A stretch of 64,000 bases of DNA from Rhinopithecimicrobium faecis (GCA_017942165.1 JAGKSB010000001.1:1-64000); one strand, 5' to 3'; positions 17,907 to 27,324 are shown, counted from the first letter of the stretch. The notes: generated by a model not told the origin, from the letters alone. Program-made: numbers and translations.

Positions 17907-20120
17907 ATGTTGGAGAATATTTTAGTGCAATGCCATGAAGAACCTATACATATTCCTGCGCAGATACAATCCTTCGGCTACCTCATTGGGTTTCACAAAA
18001 CGGATTTAACACCCCTTGTATATAGCCAAAATATAACCGCTATAATTCCCGATTTTCAGGTAGGAAAATATTCCCTTGAAGCGGTTATCAAAACCCTCCA
18101 TATCGCCCCAATTCCTCCTATCCAAGAGCTGCTCAGTCCTGCATCTCCTATTTTCAAACATAAGCAACAGCTAACAATCGATCAGCTAACTTATCAACTT
18201 AGCGTCTATAGTTACCAAGATATTATCTACCTCGAACTAGAAAAAAATAATCAGGAAAATACCGATTTTGACTTTGGTGCAGCCTGTCAGAAATTAATCG
18301 GCGCTAAGGAAGATGATCTCTGGGAAATACTTGTCCAACAGCTTGCAGACTGCATTCACTACGACCGTATTATGGTGTACAAATTTCTCCATGATAAGTC
18401 TGGTGTAGTCATAGCGGAACATAAAAAAGAAAGCCTGCCAAGCTACCTAAATCTACATTACCCTGAATTCGATATCCCTAAGCAAGCGCGCCAACTATAT
18501 CTTAAAAATACTGCACGCATACTTTCTGATGTAGCGGACGAACCAATTCCATTGCTTGTTATGCCAAGCACACTAGAAAAAGATGCCCATAGCTTTGACT
18601 TAACATACTCCCAACTACGTGCACTCTCCCCAATACATATTCAATACCTAAAGAATGCTGGTGTACAGTCAAGCTTTAGCATATCCATTATTAAGGAGCA
18701 TAAACTTTGGGGCCTGCTAACCTGCCAGAATATCCAGGCTCAACACTTAATGCCTCATCAAAGGGAACAAGCTGAACTGCTCTGCCAGATAGCCAATAAT
18801 GCCCACCTTACCTTACAATTAAAAGCGAAACTACAGCATCAAGAGCAGTGGTATGACCTAAAGCGCATACTGCAGCAAAAAGTCCTATTAGGAGGAACGA
18901 CACAAGAAGCCATTTTGAGTATACAGCCCGCGATTATGCAGGTCATTAAAGCCGATGGCGCAGCTTTTCTAAAGAATAATCAGCTGCATACCACGGGCGT
19001 GGTACCTAAAGATGCGGTCATAAGATCCATCTACCAATGGGCCCTAAACCAGCAGCAGGACAATCTGTACTACTCGCACACTTTTTTTAAAGATTATAAG
19101 CACCTGCTACCATTGGATGGAAGCAGTGCCGGGATTATGATCTGCTTTATTGATGATGACAGAAATGATGCTATAATTTGGTTTAAAAAGGAACTTCAGC
19201 AAGAAATCTCTTGGGCAGGAAAGCCAGAGAAAATAACACAAGTAAAAATGTCTAATGGGCGACGCATTCTTTCCAGCTCCCCAAGGATATCCTTCCAAAT
19301 TTGGAAGCAGCTCGTAAAAGATACTGCCCGAGCATGGCATGAGAAAGATATTGAAGCCGCCCTTTCTATACGGCAATTTATTTTAGAAATTGCCTACCTA
19401 ACAAGCTCCCGTATCGCAGACTTAAATCAGCAACTTATCGAGGTAAACACCGAGTTAGAGGCTTTCTCATATACCGTATCTCATGACTTTAACACCCCCC
19501 TAGCCGTCATCCAATTGAATACACAGATGATCGCAAGGAATCCCTATGATGCAGCCTTAACAGAGAAACAATCTAAGCGTATTATTAATGAGGTGGAAGG
19601 GATGTCGCGTCTAATGAAGAATATCTTGGCGCTCTCTAAAGCCAAACGTGTAGATCTTGCTTTAACAAGCGTGGATGTAGCACTTATATTAGACCCCTTA
19701 TTAGCGAACCTTCAGCAGGTCTACCCCTCCCAGGAAATCAATATCTTATTAGAAGATATTTACCCCGTGTACGCAGACGAAACCATGGTATATCAGCTAT
19801 TTCTGAATATCGTTAGCAATGCTTTCAAATACACGTCAAATCGGCAGAAGCCTTATATTATTATCAAAGGCGAAGAGACGGCAGAAGCAATTATTTACCG
19901 CATCAAAGACAATGGCATAGGAATCCCTGAAGAGGAGTTAACAAAACTTTTTCAGAATTTCACCCGCATGAGTAATAGCCAAGGGTTTGATGGCAATGGT
20001 ATAGGGCTATGTATTGTCAAGCGGTTAATCGACCGTATTGGCGGAGAGATAACAATTGAAAATAATATCGGAAATGGCATTACTTGCACCTTGAAGTTTC
20101 CCCATCAACAGCTGACATAA
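17907..20120 (+). CDS. Bacteriophytochrome sensor histidine kinase
   Basis: A 737-residue red/far-red photoreceptor kinase with the order PAS (about 9-110), GAF (about 130-300), PHY (about 310-490), HisKA and HATPase_c. The chromophore machinery looks complete: Cys9 in VQCHEEPIHIPAQIQSFG matches the N-terminal biliverdin cysteine of bacterial phytochromes, Asp189 sits in FDIP, His244 in SPIHIQYL, and the PHY tongue has PRISF (459-463). The phospho-acceptor is His526 in VSHDFNTPLAV. Kinase boxes NIVSNAFKYT, DNGIGIPEEE and GNGIGLCIVKR follow. No response regulator, receiver domain or haem oxygenase (biliverdin source) is encoded nearby. Cytoplasmic, no membrane helices. Confidence 0.93.
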   Translation: MLENILVQCHEEPIHIPAQIQSFGYLIGFHKTDLTPLVYSQNITAIIPDFQVGKYSLEAVIKTLHIAPIPPIQELLSPASPIFKHKQQLTIDQLTYQLSVYSYQDIIYLELEKNNQENTDFDFGAACQKLIGAKEDDLWEILVQQLADCIHYDRIMVYKFLHDKSGVVIAEHKKESLPSYLNLHYPEFDIPKQARQLYLKNTARILSDVADEPIPLLVMPSTLEKDAHSFDLTYSQLRALSPIHIQYLKNAGVQSSFSISIIKEHKLWGLLTCQNIQAQHLMPHQREQAELLCQIANNAHLTLQLKAKLQHQEQWYDLKRILQQKVLLGGTTQEAILSIQPAIMQVIKADGAAFLKNNQLHTTGVVPKDAVIRSIYQWALNQQQDNLYYSHTFFKDYKHLLPLDGSSAGIMICFIDDDRNDAIIWFKKELQQEISWAGKPEKITQVKMSNGRRILSSSPRISFQIWKQLVKDTARAWHEKDIEAALSIRQFILEIAYLTSSRIADLNQQLIEVNTELEAFSYTVSHDFNTPLAVIQLNTQMIARNPYDAALTEKQSKRIINEVEGMSRLMKNILALSKAKRVDLALTSVDVALILDPLLANLQQVYPSQEINILLEDIYPVYADETMVYQLFLNIVSNAFKYTSNRQKPYIIIKGEETAEAIIYRIKDNGIGIPEEELTKLFQNFTRMSNSQGFDGNGIGLCIVKRLIDRIGGEITIENNIGNGITCTLKFPHQQLT

Positions 20121-20124
20121 AAAC

Positions 20125-20517
20125 CTACACTTCGCGTACGCGCTTTGTACTGACTATTAAAAGTAGGGCCGAAAGTCCAAATACAATCCATCCCCAACGG
20201 AGTGTGATCGTACGTGCGAGCAAACCATCGACTAGAGCAAAACCAAAGTAATTATTGATTTTGAAATATACGGCAACGAGGGCCAACACAAACCATCCCC
20301 CATATACAAAGCTCATAATCCGGAATGCAGCAAGGGAACGAATGAAATAAAGTAAGACTAACCCCCCAATAAGGGCGTAGGTAATGCTACATAATAAGAC
20401 GTCCGTTTGGTATAAATTCCAATTCCCTTTTAGGGGTACTTTTAACATAGGTGTTAAGATTAATACAAAACTCATCACCAAGCCTACTAGGGCTATATAT
20501 TTTCTTAAAATAAGCAT
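20125..20517 (-). CDS. Small integral membrane protein
   Basis: A 130-residue protein with four hydrophobic segments: about 8-25 (YIALVGLVMSFVLILTP), 40-62, 67-88 and 108-123, ending with basic STKRVREV. I do not recognise the family. It is convergent with the phytochrome gene, only 4 bp from its stop, and no terminator is visible between them. Confidence 0.7.
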   Translation of the reverse strand: MLILRKYIALVGLVMSFVLILTPMLKVPLKGNWNLYQTDVLLCSITYALIGGLVLLYFIRSLAAFRIMSFVYGGWFVLALVAVYFKINNYFGFALVDGLLARTITLRWGWIVFGLSALLLIVSTKRVREV

Positions 20518-20739
20518 AATTGCAAATAATGTTAAGTGAATATAAAATTAAAAAATTAAAGCACAATTCGCGGGAAGTATCCTATTTTCAAGAAATCCGT
20601 TAAGGAACTATAGATATTTTAGATAAGATATAAGTTTGAATTATAAAATTTTAATCCATAAAACATTTAAAAACAATGCTTTAGCTAAGTAAAAAGGCAT
20701 TATTTATAATTATTCTAAATTCTGCTGTTTGACAGATTT

Positions 20740-20773
20740 TTGACAGAACGTCACATCAATTAGAGTACATTTG
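20740..20773 (+). promoter_or_regulatory. hemA promoter
   Basis: TACATTTG (20766-20773) with TTG (20740-20742) 23 bp upstream. The -33 region contains two direct copies of TTGACAG (20729-20735 and 20740-20746), which could be a regulator site. The rest of the 284-bp gap upstream of hemA is AT-rich with nothing else I can name. Confidence 0.5.
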
Positions 20774-20801
20774 CAATGTTAATTTCAGCGAGGATAAAGC
20801 T

Positions 20802-22043
20802 TTGGAGAATCTTAGAGTAATAGCATTTACACATAAACACGTTGACCTAAAAGATTTAGGCAATCTAGTTATATGCAATGAAGAGTTAGAAAGTAGACTT
20901 ATTAACTTAAAGCATAGCTTAGATATACCGGAAATTTTTTATATCGGCACTTGTAATCGTGTTGAGTTTGTGTTCTACGGAGCACATGAACTTACCGATT
21001 CGTTTATTGGTGATTTCCTGCAGAAATTAAACTTCTGTGTTCCACAAGAACGCATGCAATGTTTCTTAGGACAGGTTAATAAATACGAAGGTATGGATGC
21101 CTTAAATCATCTCTTACGTATGTCTTGTTCCCTAGAAAGCTTAGTCGTTGGTGAAAAAGAAATCTTAGCACAGGTTAGACGTGCCTATGAAAGATGTAGA
21201 GAAGCCGGATTTACGGGTGACTTTTTACGTTTGATGATGGACCGTTTAGTAAAGACCGCAAAAGAAGTCTATACCGACACGAAAATCTCTAGAAACCCCA
21301 TTTCTGTTGTTTCCCTAGCGTACCGCAAGCTGCGTGAAATGAAGCTGATGAGCAACCCTCGTATTCTAGTTATTGGCTCCGGTGAAACGAATCAGAATTT
21401 AGCGAAGTACTTACATAAATATAAGTTTTCAAACTTTGTAATTTTCAACCGTACGGTAGAAAATGCCAAGGTATTAGCGCAAGAATTGAAAGCGCCAATC
21501 TTCCCATTAACGGCTTTAAAAGACTATAAAGAAGGATTCGATATTATGATTACTTGTACGGGTGCACCAGAAGCAATCGTCAACCAAGAATTATATCAAT
21601 CGCTTTTAAATGGGGAGACGGATAAGAAAATTATTATTGACTTAGCGGTACCTAATGACATCGCTCCTGAAGTAATTGAGAACAACGCAATCTCTTATAT
21701 CGAAGTTGCTAGTTTACAAGCTATCGCGCAGCAGAACATCCAAGAACGCTATGGCGAGTTAGTATATGCCGAGAAAATTATTGAAGATAATATTCAAGAA
21801 TTCCTCCCATTAGTAAAGCAGCGCCGTATTGAAGTTGCCATGCGCCAAGTGCCCGAAAAAATCAAAGAAATTAAATCATTTGCCTTAAATGAAGTCTTTG
21901 CGGCGGAAGTTTCAGCATTAGATCCTGAAGCAAGAATCGTCTTAGAAAAAGTCATCAACTACATGGAGAAAAAATACATAAAAGTACCTATGGTGATGGC
22001 TAAAGAGATTTTAGTGAAATCTACTGAATCAGGCGCAAATTAA
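20802..22043 (+). CDS. hemA: Glutamyl-tRNA reductase
   Basis: A 413-residue NADPH-dependent enzyme giving glutamate-1-semialdehyde from glutamyl-tRNA, first step of C5 haem synthesis. Seen: the nucleophile Cys51 in YIGTCNRVEF, SLVVGEKEILAQVR in the catalytic domain, the Rossmann loop VIGSGETNQNLAKYL, and a C-terminal dimerisation helix. The start is TTG (20802): the sequence MENLRVIAFTHKH begins exactly where family members begin and no ATG is available nearby. An AGGA sits nine bases before it. First gene of hemA-hemCD-hemB-hemL. Confidence 0.94.
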   Translation: MENLRVIAFTHKHVDLKDLGNLVICNEELESRLINLKHSLDIPEIFYIGTCNRVEFVFYGAHELTDSFIGDFLQKLNFCVPQERMQCFLGQVNKYEGMDALNHLLRMSCSLESLVVGEKEILAQVRRAYERCREAGFTGDFLRLMMDRLVKTAKEVYTDTKISRNPISVVSLAYRKLREMKLMSNPRILVIGSGETNQNLAKYLHKYKFSNFVIFNRTVENAKVLAQELKAPIFPLTALKDYKEGFDIMITCTGAPEAIVNQELYQSLLNGETDKKIIIDLAVPNDIAPEVIENNAISYIEVASLQAIAQQNIQERYGELVYAEKIIEDNIQEFLPLVKQRRIEVAMRQVPEKIKEIKSFALNEVFAAEVSALDPEARIVLEKVINYMEKKYIKVPMVMAKEILVKSTESGAN

Positions 22044-22068
22044 AATACTTGCTATATTCTGACAGTAC

Positions 22069-22103
22069 TTTGTCGTTAATATATGTCATTTTGGTTAGCT
22101 TTG
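22069..22103 (+). promoter_or_regulatory. hemC promoter (internal to the hem cluster)
   Basis: TAGCTTTG (22096-22103) with TTTG at 22069-22072; TTG to TA is 23 bp, the same spacing as at hemA. GACAG (22061-22065) recalls the repeats at hemA. Suggests that hemCD-hemB-hemL can be expressed apart from hemA. Confidence 0.5.
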
Positions 22104-22156
22104 CACGTACATGTAAAAGGCTAACTTTTATACAAACTTATAGTAACTAAAAGACT

Positions 22157-23743
22157 GTGGATAAAACATTAATCATTGGAACACGCGGATCTGCGTTAGC
22201 CCTATGGCAAGCAAATCATGTTAAAGATCGCTTAGCTGAAATTGGGATCACTGCGGAATTGAAAATTATCAAGACCCAAGGTGATATTATTCAACATTTA
22301 CGACTTGACAAACTCGAAGGAAAAGGATTCTTTACCAAAGAGTTAGAGGAAGAATTATTGAATGGAACCATTGATCTAGCTGTTCACTCCCACAAAGATT
22401 TACCAACTGTTAACCCTCCAGGGTTAATTATCGCTGCAGTTTCTGAACGTGAAGACCCTTCTGAACTTCTTATTATACACAAAGATTGCGTAGACTTAAA
22501 AAGACGTCTTTCTTTAAAATTTAATGCTACGGTAGGAACTTCTTCTAACCGTAGAAAAGCACAATTTTCTGCTGTACGCTCAGACTTAGAGTTTACCGAC
22601 CTACGTGGTAATATTCAAACCCGCTTACAAAAATTACGGGATGAGAATTACGATGCCATTGTATTGGCCAAAGCTGGGGTCTCCCGCGTAGATATGGACC
22701 TTTCGGATTTCCATGTTGAAGTCATCCCTCCTGTAGAGATTATTCCCGCACCGGCACAAGGGGTATTAGCGATTCAAATTAGAGAATCTAACAGCGCGTT
22801 ATTCGCCGCTTTACAGCCTATTAATGATGTTGAAGTCGCTAAGACTATTGCCGTTGAACGGAAGGTGTTAAACCTATTTGATGCAGGCTGTCACGCTCCC
22901 TTAGGTTGCTACTGCCGCCCTACAGCTACAGGCTATGAAGCTTGGGCTTCCATTGCTGATACAGCGGATGATTTTCCTGACCGCGTATATGTGCAAGGAA
23001 CAGATACTGCAGAAATGGCGCAACGTATTTTCAAGAAATACGCGAAAGATCGTGTTTTCCCTAAAACAGTATTTATTTCACGTGAAATAGATGAAAACTC
23101 CTACTTATACAAAGCTTTAAACAACCATCAGATACAATTTGATGCGCGTTCCTTAATAAAAATATACCCTATTATTAATAAACTAGATCCTTTTATCTTG
23201 AAACATGTAGATTGGATCTTCTTTGGTAGCAAGAATGGTATTGAAAACTTCTTTAAACTAGAACCACGTCTTTCCAAAAAGACAAAAATTGCCGTTGTAG
23301 GTCGAGGTTCTGAAGAAGCATTACGCCAATTTGATCGTGTTCCAGATTTCTCTGGTGAGGCACTAGGTGTTAATATGGAACAAATAGCCCTAGAATTTGC
23401 TGCGGTAGCAAATGGAGGTACCGTGCTTATACCACGTGCTAAGGAATCCTTGGAAACGATTCAAAAAGCCCTATCCGAAGATACGAAGATTATAAATATG
23501 CCTGTTTATGAAACCGTATTAGAGGAGAATGTAGACAAGACAAATGCGGAAGTGCTTATTTTCACAAGCCCTAGCAATGTGGAAGCTTACTTTACAGAAA
23601 ATCTCTTAGATCCTGAACAGCAGGTCATCTGTATCGGCCGCTCTACAGGCGCTAAATTTGATGAAATGGGCATCCCTTACACCTTGCCTTACTCACCCGA
23701 TGAAATTGGATTAGCTGAAGCCGTATTTGGTCTAGATTACTAA
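22157..23743 (+). CDS. hemC/hemD: Porphobilinogen deaminase / uroporphyrinogen-III synthase fusion
   Basis: A 528-residue two-domain protein. Residues 1-300 are hydroxymethylbilane synthase: IGTRGSALALWQA, VHSHKDLPT, and DAGCHAPLGCYC with Cys245 holding the dipyrromethane cofactor. Residues about 305-528 are a HemD-like domain with low sequence conservation (VDWIFFGSKNGIENFF, VLIFTSPSNVEAYF, CIGRSTGAKFDEMG). The fusion joins two consecutive steps, and free hydroxymethylbilane would otherwise cyclise to the wrong isomer. The start is GTG (22157). No gap or frameshift between the domains. Confidence 0.94.
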   Translation: MDKTLIIGTRGSALALWQANHVKDRLAEIGITAELKIIKTQGDIIQHLRLDKLEGKGFFTKELEEELLNGTIDLAVHSHKDLPTVNPPGLIIAAVSEREDPSELLIIHKDCVDLKRRLSLKFNATVGTSSNRRKAQFSAVRSDLEFTDLRGNIQTRLQKLRDENYDAIVLAKAGVSRVDMDLSDFHVEVIPPVEIIPAPAQGVLAIQIRESNSALFAALQPINDVEVAKTIAVERKVLNLFDAGCHAPLGCYCRPTATGYEAWASIADTADDFPDRVYVQGTDTAEMAQRIFKKYAKDRVFPKTVFISREIDENSYLYKALNNHQIQFDARSLIKIYPIINKLDPFILKHVDWIFFGSKNGIENFFKLEPRLSKKTKIAVVGRGSEEALRQFDRVPDFSGEALGVNMEQIALEFAAVANGGTVLIPRAKESLETIQKALSEDTKIINMPVYETVLEENVDKTNAEVLIFTSPSNVEAYFTENLLDPEQQVICIGRSTGAKFDEMGIPYTLPYSPDEIGLAEAVFGLDY

Positions 23744-23771
23744 ACCCAAGTACGCCTAAAATATAATTATT

Positions 23772-24746
23772 ATGTTACAACGTCCTAGAAGAAATCGTAA
23801 ATCCGCTGTCATCCGTGACATGATTCAAGAAAATAGATTATCTCCTTCCAATCTGATCTTCCCCCTGTTTATTGTGGAAGGTGAAAATCAGAAAACGGAG
23901 GTAGCCTCCATGCCAGGCATCTACCGCTACTCCATTGATATGCTCTTGAAGGAAGTGGAAAGCTGTATGAACTTAGGCCTGAAGGCCTTTGATTTATTCC
24001 CAAGTGTTGAGGAGTCTTTAAAAGACAAATATGCAACTGAGTCGTACCGTGAAGGTTCGCTATACCTACGTGCTATTGAGGCTGTAAAAACTAATTTTCC
24101 CGAAGCCTGCGTTATCACTGACGTGGCGATGGATCCTTATAACTCCGATGGCCATGATGGCATTGTAGAAGATGGGGAAATATTAAATGATGAAACCTTA
24201 GTAGTCTTAGGGAAAATGGCTTTAGCACACGCCAAAGCGGGTGCTGACATCATCGCTCCTTCAGATATGATGGATGGCCGTATCGGTTATATCCGTCAAA
24301 TACTCGATGAAAATGGTTTCACCCATGTCTCCTTAATGTCCTACACCGCAAAATATGCTTCTGCATTCTACGGTCCCTTTCGTGATGCGCTAGGTTCTGC
24401 ACCGAAAAAAGGCGATAAGAAAACATATCAAATGAATTTCGCTAATGCTAAGGAAGCTTTAATTGAAGCGCAATTAGATTATCAAGAAGGCGCAGACTTC
24501 CTTATGGTAAAGCCGGGTCTTCCTTATTTAGATATTGTAAAATCATTGGCTGACAACTTTGATCTGCCCATTGCCGTATACAACGTTTCTGGCGAATACG
24601 CGATGGTGAAAGCTGCCATTCAAAATGGCTGGCTTGAAGAAGAGCGCGCTATTATGGAAACATTAATGAGCTTCCGTCGTGCAGGTGCTACAGCAATCCT
24701 GACCTACCACGCCAAAGAAGTATTAGAAAAAGGTTGGTTGAAATAA
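23772..24746 (+). CDS. hemB: Delta-aminolevulinic acid dehydratase
   Basis: A 324-residue enzyme that condenses two aminolevulinate molecules to porphobilinogen. Schiff-base lysines lie in MSYTAKYASAFYGPFRDA and DFLMVKPGLPYLD. The metal-site region reads DVAMDPYNSDGHDG, with Asp in place of the three cysteines of zinc enzymes, so this is the magnesium-dependent type. Starts 28 bp after hemCD and ends 9 bp before hemL. Confidence 0.96.
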   Translation: MLQRPRRNRKSAVIRDMIQENRLSPSNLIFPLFIVEGENQKTEVASMPGIYRYSIDMLLKEVESCMNLGLKAFDLFPSVEESLKDKYATESYREGSLYLRAIEAVKTNFPEACVITDVAMDPYNSDGHDGIVEDGEILNDETLVVLGKMALAHAKAGADIIAPSDMMDGRIGYIRQILDENGFTHVSLMSYTAKYASAFYGPFRDALGSAPKKGDKKTYQMNFANAKEALIEAQLDYQEGADFLMVKPGLPYLDIVKSLADNFDLPIAVYNVSGEYAMVKAAIQNGWLEEERAIMETLMSFRRAGATAILTYHAKEVLEKGWLK

Positions 24747-24755
24747 AATTAAACT

Positions 24756-26075
24756 ATGAAAAGTCAAAAAACAGCTGATATTTCACGTGAAAAATCAGGT
24801 AAGCTTTTTGAAAAAGCTAAAACATATTTTCCGGGTGGTGTAAATTCTCCCGTGCGTGCTTTCAAATCCGTATACGGCTCTCCCCTATTTATTGAAAAGG
24901 GCGATAAGGCGCATATTTGGGATGCCGATGGCAATGAATTTATCGATTTCTGTTGCTCTTGGGGGCCGTTAATTTTAGGCCATAATAATACCGATATCCG
25001 CGAAGCAGTGATTGCCAATATTGGCAATGGCTTAAGCTTTGGTGCTCCGACAAAATTGGAGAATGAATTAGCAGATTTAATTCTTTACAACAACAAATAC
25101 ATCGACAAGATCCGCTTTGTAAGCTCAGGCACGGAAGCGGTGATGTCTGCTATACGTCTTGCTCGGGGCTACACAAAACGCGATAAAATAGTGAAATTTG
25201 AAGGCTGTTACCATGGCCACTCAGACTCCCTATTGGTAAAAGCAGGCTCCGGATTAGTGACTTTTGGGGAAACTTCCTCCGCAGGTGTACCGAAATCATT
25301 TGCCGACGAAACCCTTGTCATTGACTTAAATGATACGGAAGCTTTAACAGCAGTATTTGAGCAGTTTAAAGATCAAATTGCCGCTGTAATTATCGAAGGA
25401 GTACCGGCAAACAACGGCCTGCTATTACAGTCCAAAGAATATATTCACTTCTTACGTGCCATCACGAAGGAAAATGGTGCCTTATTAATTTTTGATGAAG
25501 TAATTACGGGCTTCCGTTTAGGATTTGAAGGAGCCGCAGCCTACTACGATGTACAACCTGATATTATTACCTATGGTAAGATTATTGGTGGAGGCATGCC
25601 TGTAGGAGCTTATGGTGCAAGCAATGAGTTAATGGCTTGTATCTCGCCCGATGGTGCTGTTTACCAAGCAGGAACACTTTCTGGAAACCCAATTGCCATG
25701 GCTGCAGGTATTGCAACGCTGACAACCTTAGTGCAACCAGCGTTTTACCCGACGTTAAATGCGACTACAGCAGCATTCGTAGCAGATCTACGCGCCTATA
25801 TCGCGACGAAAAATTACCCTGTAAAGATCTTTAGTGTAGCCTCTATCTTCTGGTTTGCATTTTCCGAATTGGAGCAAATTCAGAAAGCGAATGAAATTCA
25901 AGCGGAGAGCATGGAATTATACAAAGTGATGCACCGCGAACTATTGAATCGTGGTATTTACTTTGGCCCTTCAGGCTATGAGGTAGGATTTATTTCTGCA
26001 GCACATACTACTGAAGATCTTGAAATTGCTAAAAAACATATTTTTGCAGCCTTAGATTTAGTATTTCAAGATTAA
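24756..26075 (+). CDS. hemL: Glutamate-1-semialdehyde 2,1-aminomutase
   Basis: A 439-residue PLP enzyme turning glutamate-1-semialdehyde into 5-aminolevulinate. Lys275 in TYGKIIGGGMPVGAYG forms the Schiff base; FPGGVNSPVRAFKSV, SSGTEAVMSAIRLARG and FDEVITGFR are typical. The physical order differs from the pathway order (it acts directly after hemA). Last gene of the hem operon. Beyond its stop lie an 18-bp tandem repeat and a bidirectional terminator. Confidence 0.96.
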   Translation: MKSQKTADISREKSGKLFEKAKTYFPGGVNSPVRAFKSVYGSPLFIEKGDKAHIWDADGNEFIDFCCSWGPLILGHNNTDIREAVIANIGNGLSFGAPTKLENELADLILYNNKYIDKIRFVSSGTEAVMSAIRLARGYTKRDKIVKFEGCYHGHSDSLLVKAGSGLVTFGETSSAGVPKSFADETLVIDLNDTEALTAVFEQFKDQIAAVIIEGVPANNGLLLQSKEYIHFLRAITKENGALLIFDEVITGFRLGFEGAAAYYDVQPDIITYGKIIGGGMPVGAYGASNELMACISPDGAVYQAGTLSGNPIAMAAGIATLTTLVQPAFYPTLNATTAAFVADLRAYIATKNYPVKIFSVASIFWFAFSELEQIQKANEIQAESMELYKVMHRELLNRGIYFGPSGYEVGFISAAHTTEDLEIAKKHIFAALDLVFQD

Positions 26076-26094
26076 TTTTTTTTAATTATTCTGC

Positions 26095-26162
26095 TAAGCA
26101 TAGCAGTATAAATAAGCGTAGCAATATAAGTAAGCGTAGCAGTGTAAATAAAGCGATATAAA
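26095..26162. repeat. 18-bp tandem repeat downstream of hemL
   Basis: Units start at 26095, 26113 and 26131 (TAAGCATAGCAGTATAAA, TAAGCGTAGCAATATAAG, TAAGCGTAGCAGTGTAAA) with a shortened fourth unit from 26149. In the hemL reading frame every full unit carries an in-frame TAA (26109, 26127, 26145), because the period is six codons. It lies between the stop codon and the terminator, so it would be in the mRNA 3' end. No secondary structure is obvious. Confidence 0.8.
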
Positions 26163-26173
26163 TAATCGTTTAT

Positions 26174-26218
26174 AAAATAAAAGCGGGCAGTCTCAAATGA
26201 CTGCCCGCTTTTATTTTA
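26174..26218. terminator. Bidirectional terminator, hemL/argC
   Basis: A stem of about 18 bp, AATAAAAGCGGGCAGTC with its complement around TCAAAT, GC-rich core and A/T flanks on both sides. Serves convergent hemL and argC. Confidence 0.9.
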
Positions 26219-26234
26219 TGTATTTTCAATCAGC

Positions 26235-27257
26235 TTAAAAGCCTACTGATTTTAGGTTCAATCCTGTGCGCTCAGGGAGCCCAAATAATAAATTCATATT
26301 TTGAACCGCTTGTCCCGAAGCTCCTTTCAAGAGATTGTCTGTCGCATTTAAGATTAATAGCTGATTACCATGTTTCTCCAAATGTAGGATACTCTTATTG
26401 GTGTTTACAACTTGTTTTAGGTCAATATTAGCCCTGCTAACACAGGTAAATGGGTGCGTGCTATAGTAGTCTTCATATAAAGCATATGCTTCCGCTAGGC
26501 TTAAATCTGACTCAACATATATGACGGAAAATATCCCACGTGCAAAATCGCCACGCTGAGGAACAAAATTAATCTTCTCCGCAGCGCGCGTTAGTAAGCT
26601 ATCTTCCGACTGCGGTAAGAATCCCGCTTGCAATTGATCGAGGGATTCCGATATCTCTTGTAAATGCTGATGCTCAAAAGATTTATAGGCAGAAAGGTTG
26701 TTGTTACGCCAGGAGAAATGTGTCGTCGCACCTGGGCGCTGTCCTGCACCAGTAGAGCCTGTGGTAGCGTTAATATGAATCTGTGAAGGAAGCAGTCCTT
26801 TTGCTGCTAAAGGCAATAGCGCTAATTGTATATTCGTAGCAAAACAGCCTGGATTAGCGATATATTGTGCCTGCTGAATAGCCGTTCTGTTTAACTCAGG
26901 TAAGCCATACACAAAATCCAACCCTTGGTAAGAAGTAGCAGCCTTTAAGCGGTAATCTTGGGATAGATCAATAATCTTAATATGTGGGGCTACGGCGTTA
27001 GCTTCCAAAAACTTGCGCGCATCTCCGTGGCCTACACATAAGAATAAAACATCGATATCATCCGTAGTATCCTTGGAAAACACTAACTCTGTATCTCCAA
27101 AAAGGTCATTATGAACAGCGTAAACCTTATTGCCGGCATTAGAGCCTGACTGTGCAAAAATAATATCAACCTGAGGGTGGTAAATTAATACACGTAATAA
27201 TTCACCTCCTGTATATCCTGCGGAACCAATAATTCCTACTTTAATTCTTTCCATCAT
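26235..27257 (-). CDS. argC: N-acetyl-gamma-glutamyl-phosphate reductase
   Basis: NADPH-dependent reduction of N-acylglutamyl phosphate to the semialdehyde, third step of arginine synthesis. VGIIGSAGYTGGELLRVL is the nucleotide-binding start, and Cys138 in IANPGCFATNIQLAL is the nucleophile; TTGSTGAGQRPG is also typical. I start at 27257 (MMERIKVG; the second Met, 27254, is equivalent), giving 340 or 341 residues. The longer frame to 27302 would begin inside the terminator-like hairpin and adds non-family residues. Last gene of GNAT-argG-argC. Confidence 0.94.
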   Translation of the reverse strand: MMERIKVGIIGSAGYTGGELLRVLIYHPQVDIIFAQSGSNAGNKVYAVHNDLFGDTELVFSKDTTDDIDVLFLCVGHGDARKFLEANAVAPHIKIIDLSQDYRLKAATSYQGLDFVYGLPELNRTAIQQAQYIANPGCFATNIQLALLPLAAKGLLPSQIHINATTGSTGAGQRPGATTHFSWRNNNLSAYKSFEHQHLQEISESLDQLQAGFLPQSEDSLLTRAAEKINFVPQRGDFARGIFSVIYVESDLSLAEAYALYEDYYSTHPFTCVSRANIDLKQVVNTNKSILHLEKHGNQLLILNATDNLLKGASGQAVQNMNLLFGLPERTGLNLKSVGF

Positions 27258-27264
27258 ATTAAAA

Positions 27265-27303
27265 ATATAAAAAAATGGGTATAATGCTGACATTATACCC
27301 ATT
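27265..27303 (-). terminator. Terminator-like hairpin between argG and argC
   Basis: On the minus strand AATGGGTATAATG, four-base loop, CATTATACCCATT, then a run of T. A perfect 13-bp stem (27274-27303) followed by the T-run is an intrinsic terminator by form, placed inside the operon, 21 nt after the argG stop and directly before the argC start. It could lower argC expression or be a regulated attenuator. Confidence 0.7.
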
Positions 27304-27324
27304 AAATCATAAACAAAAAATTGT

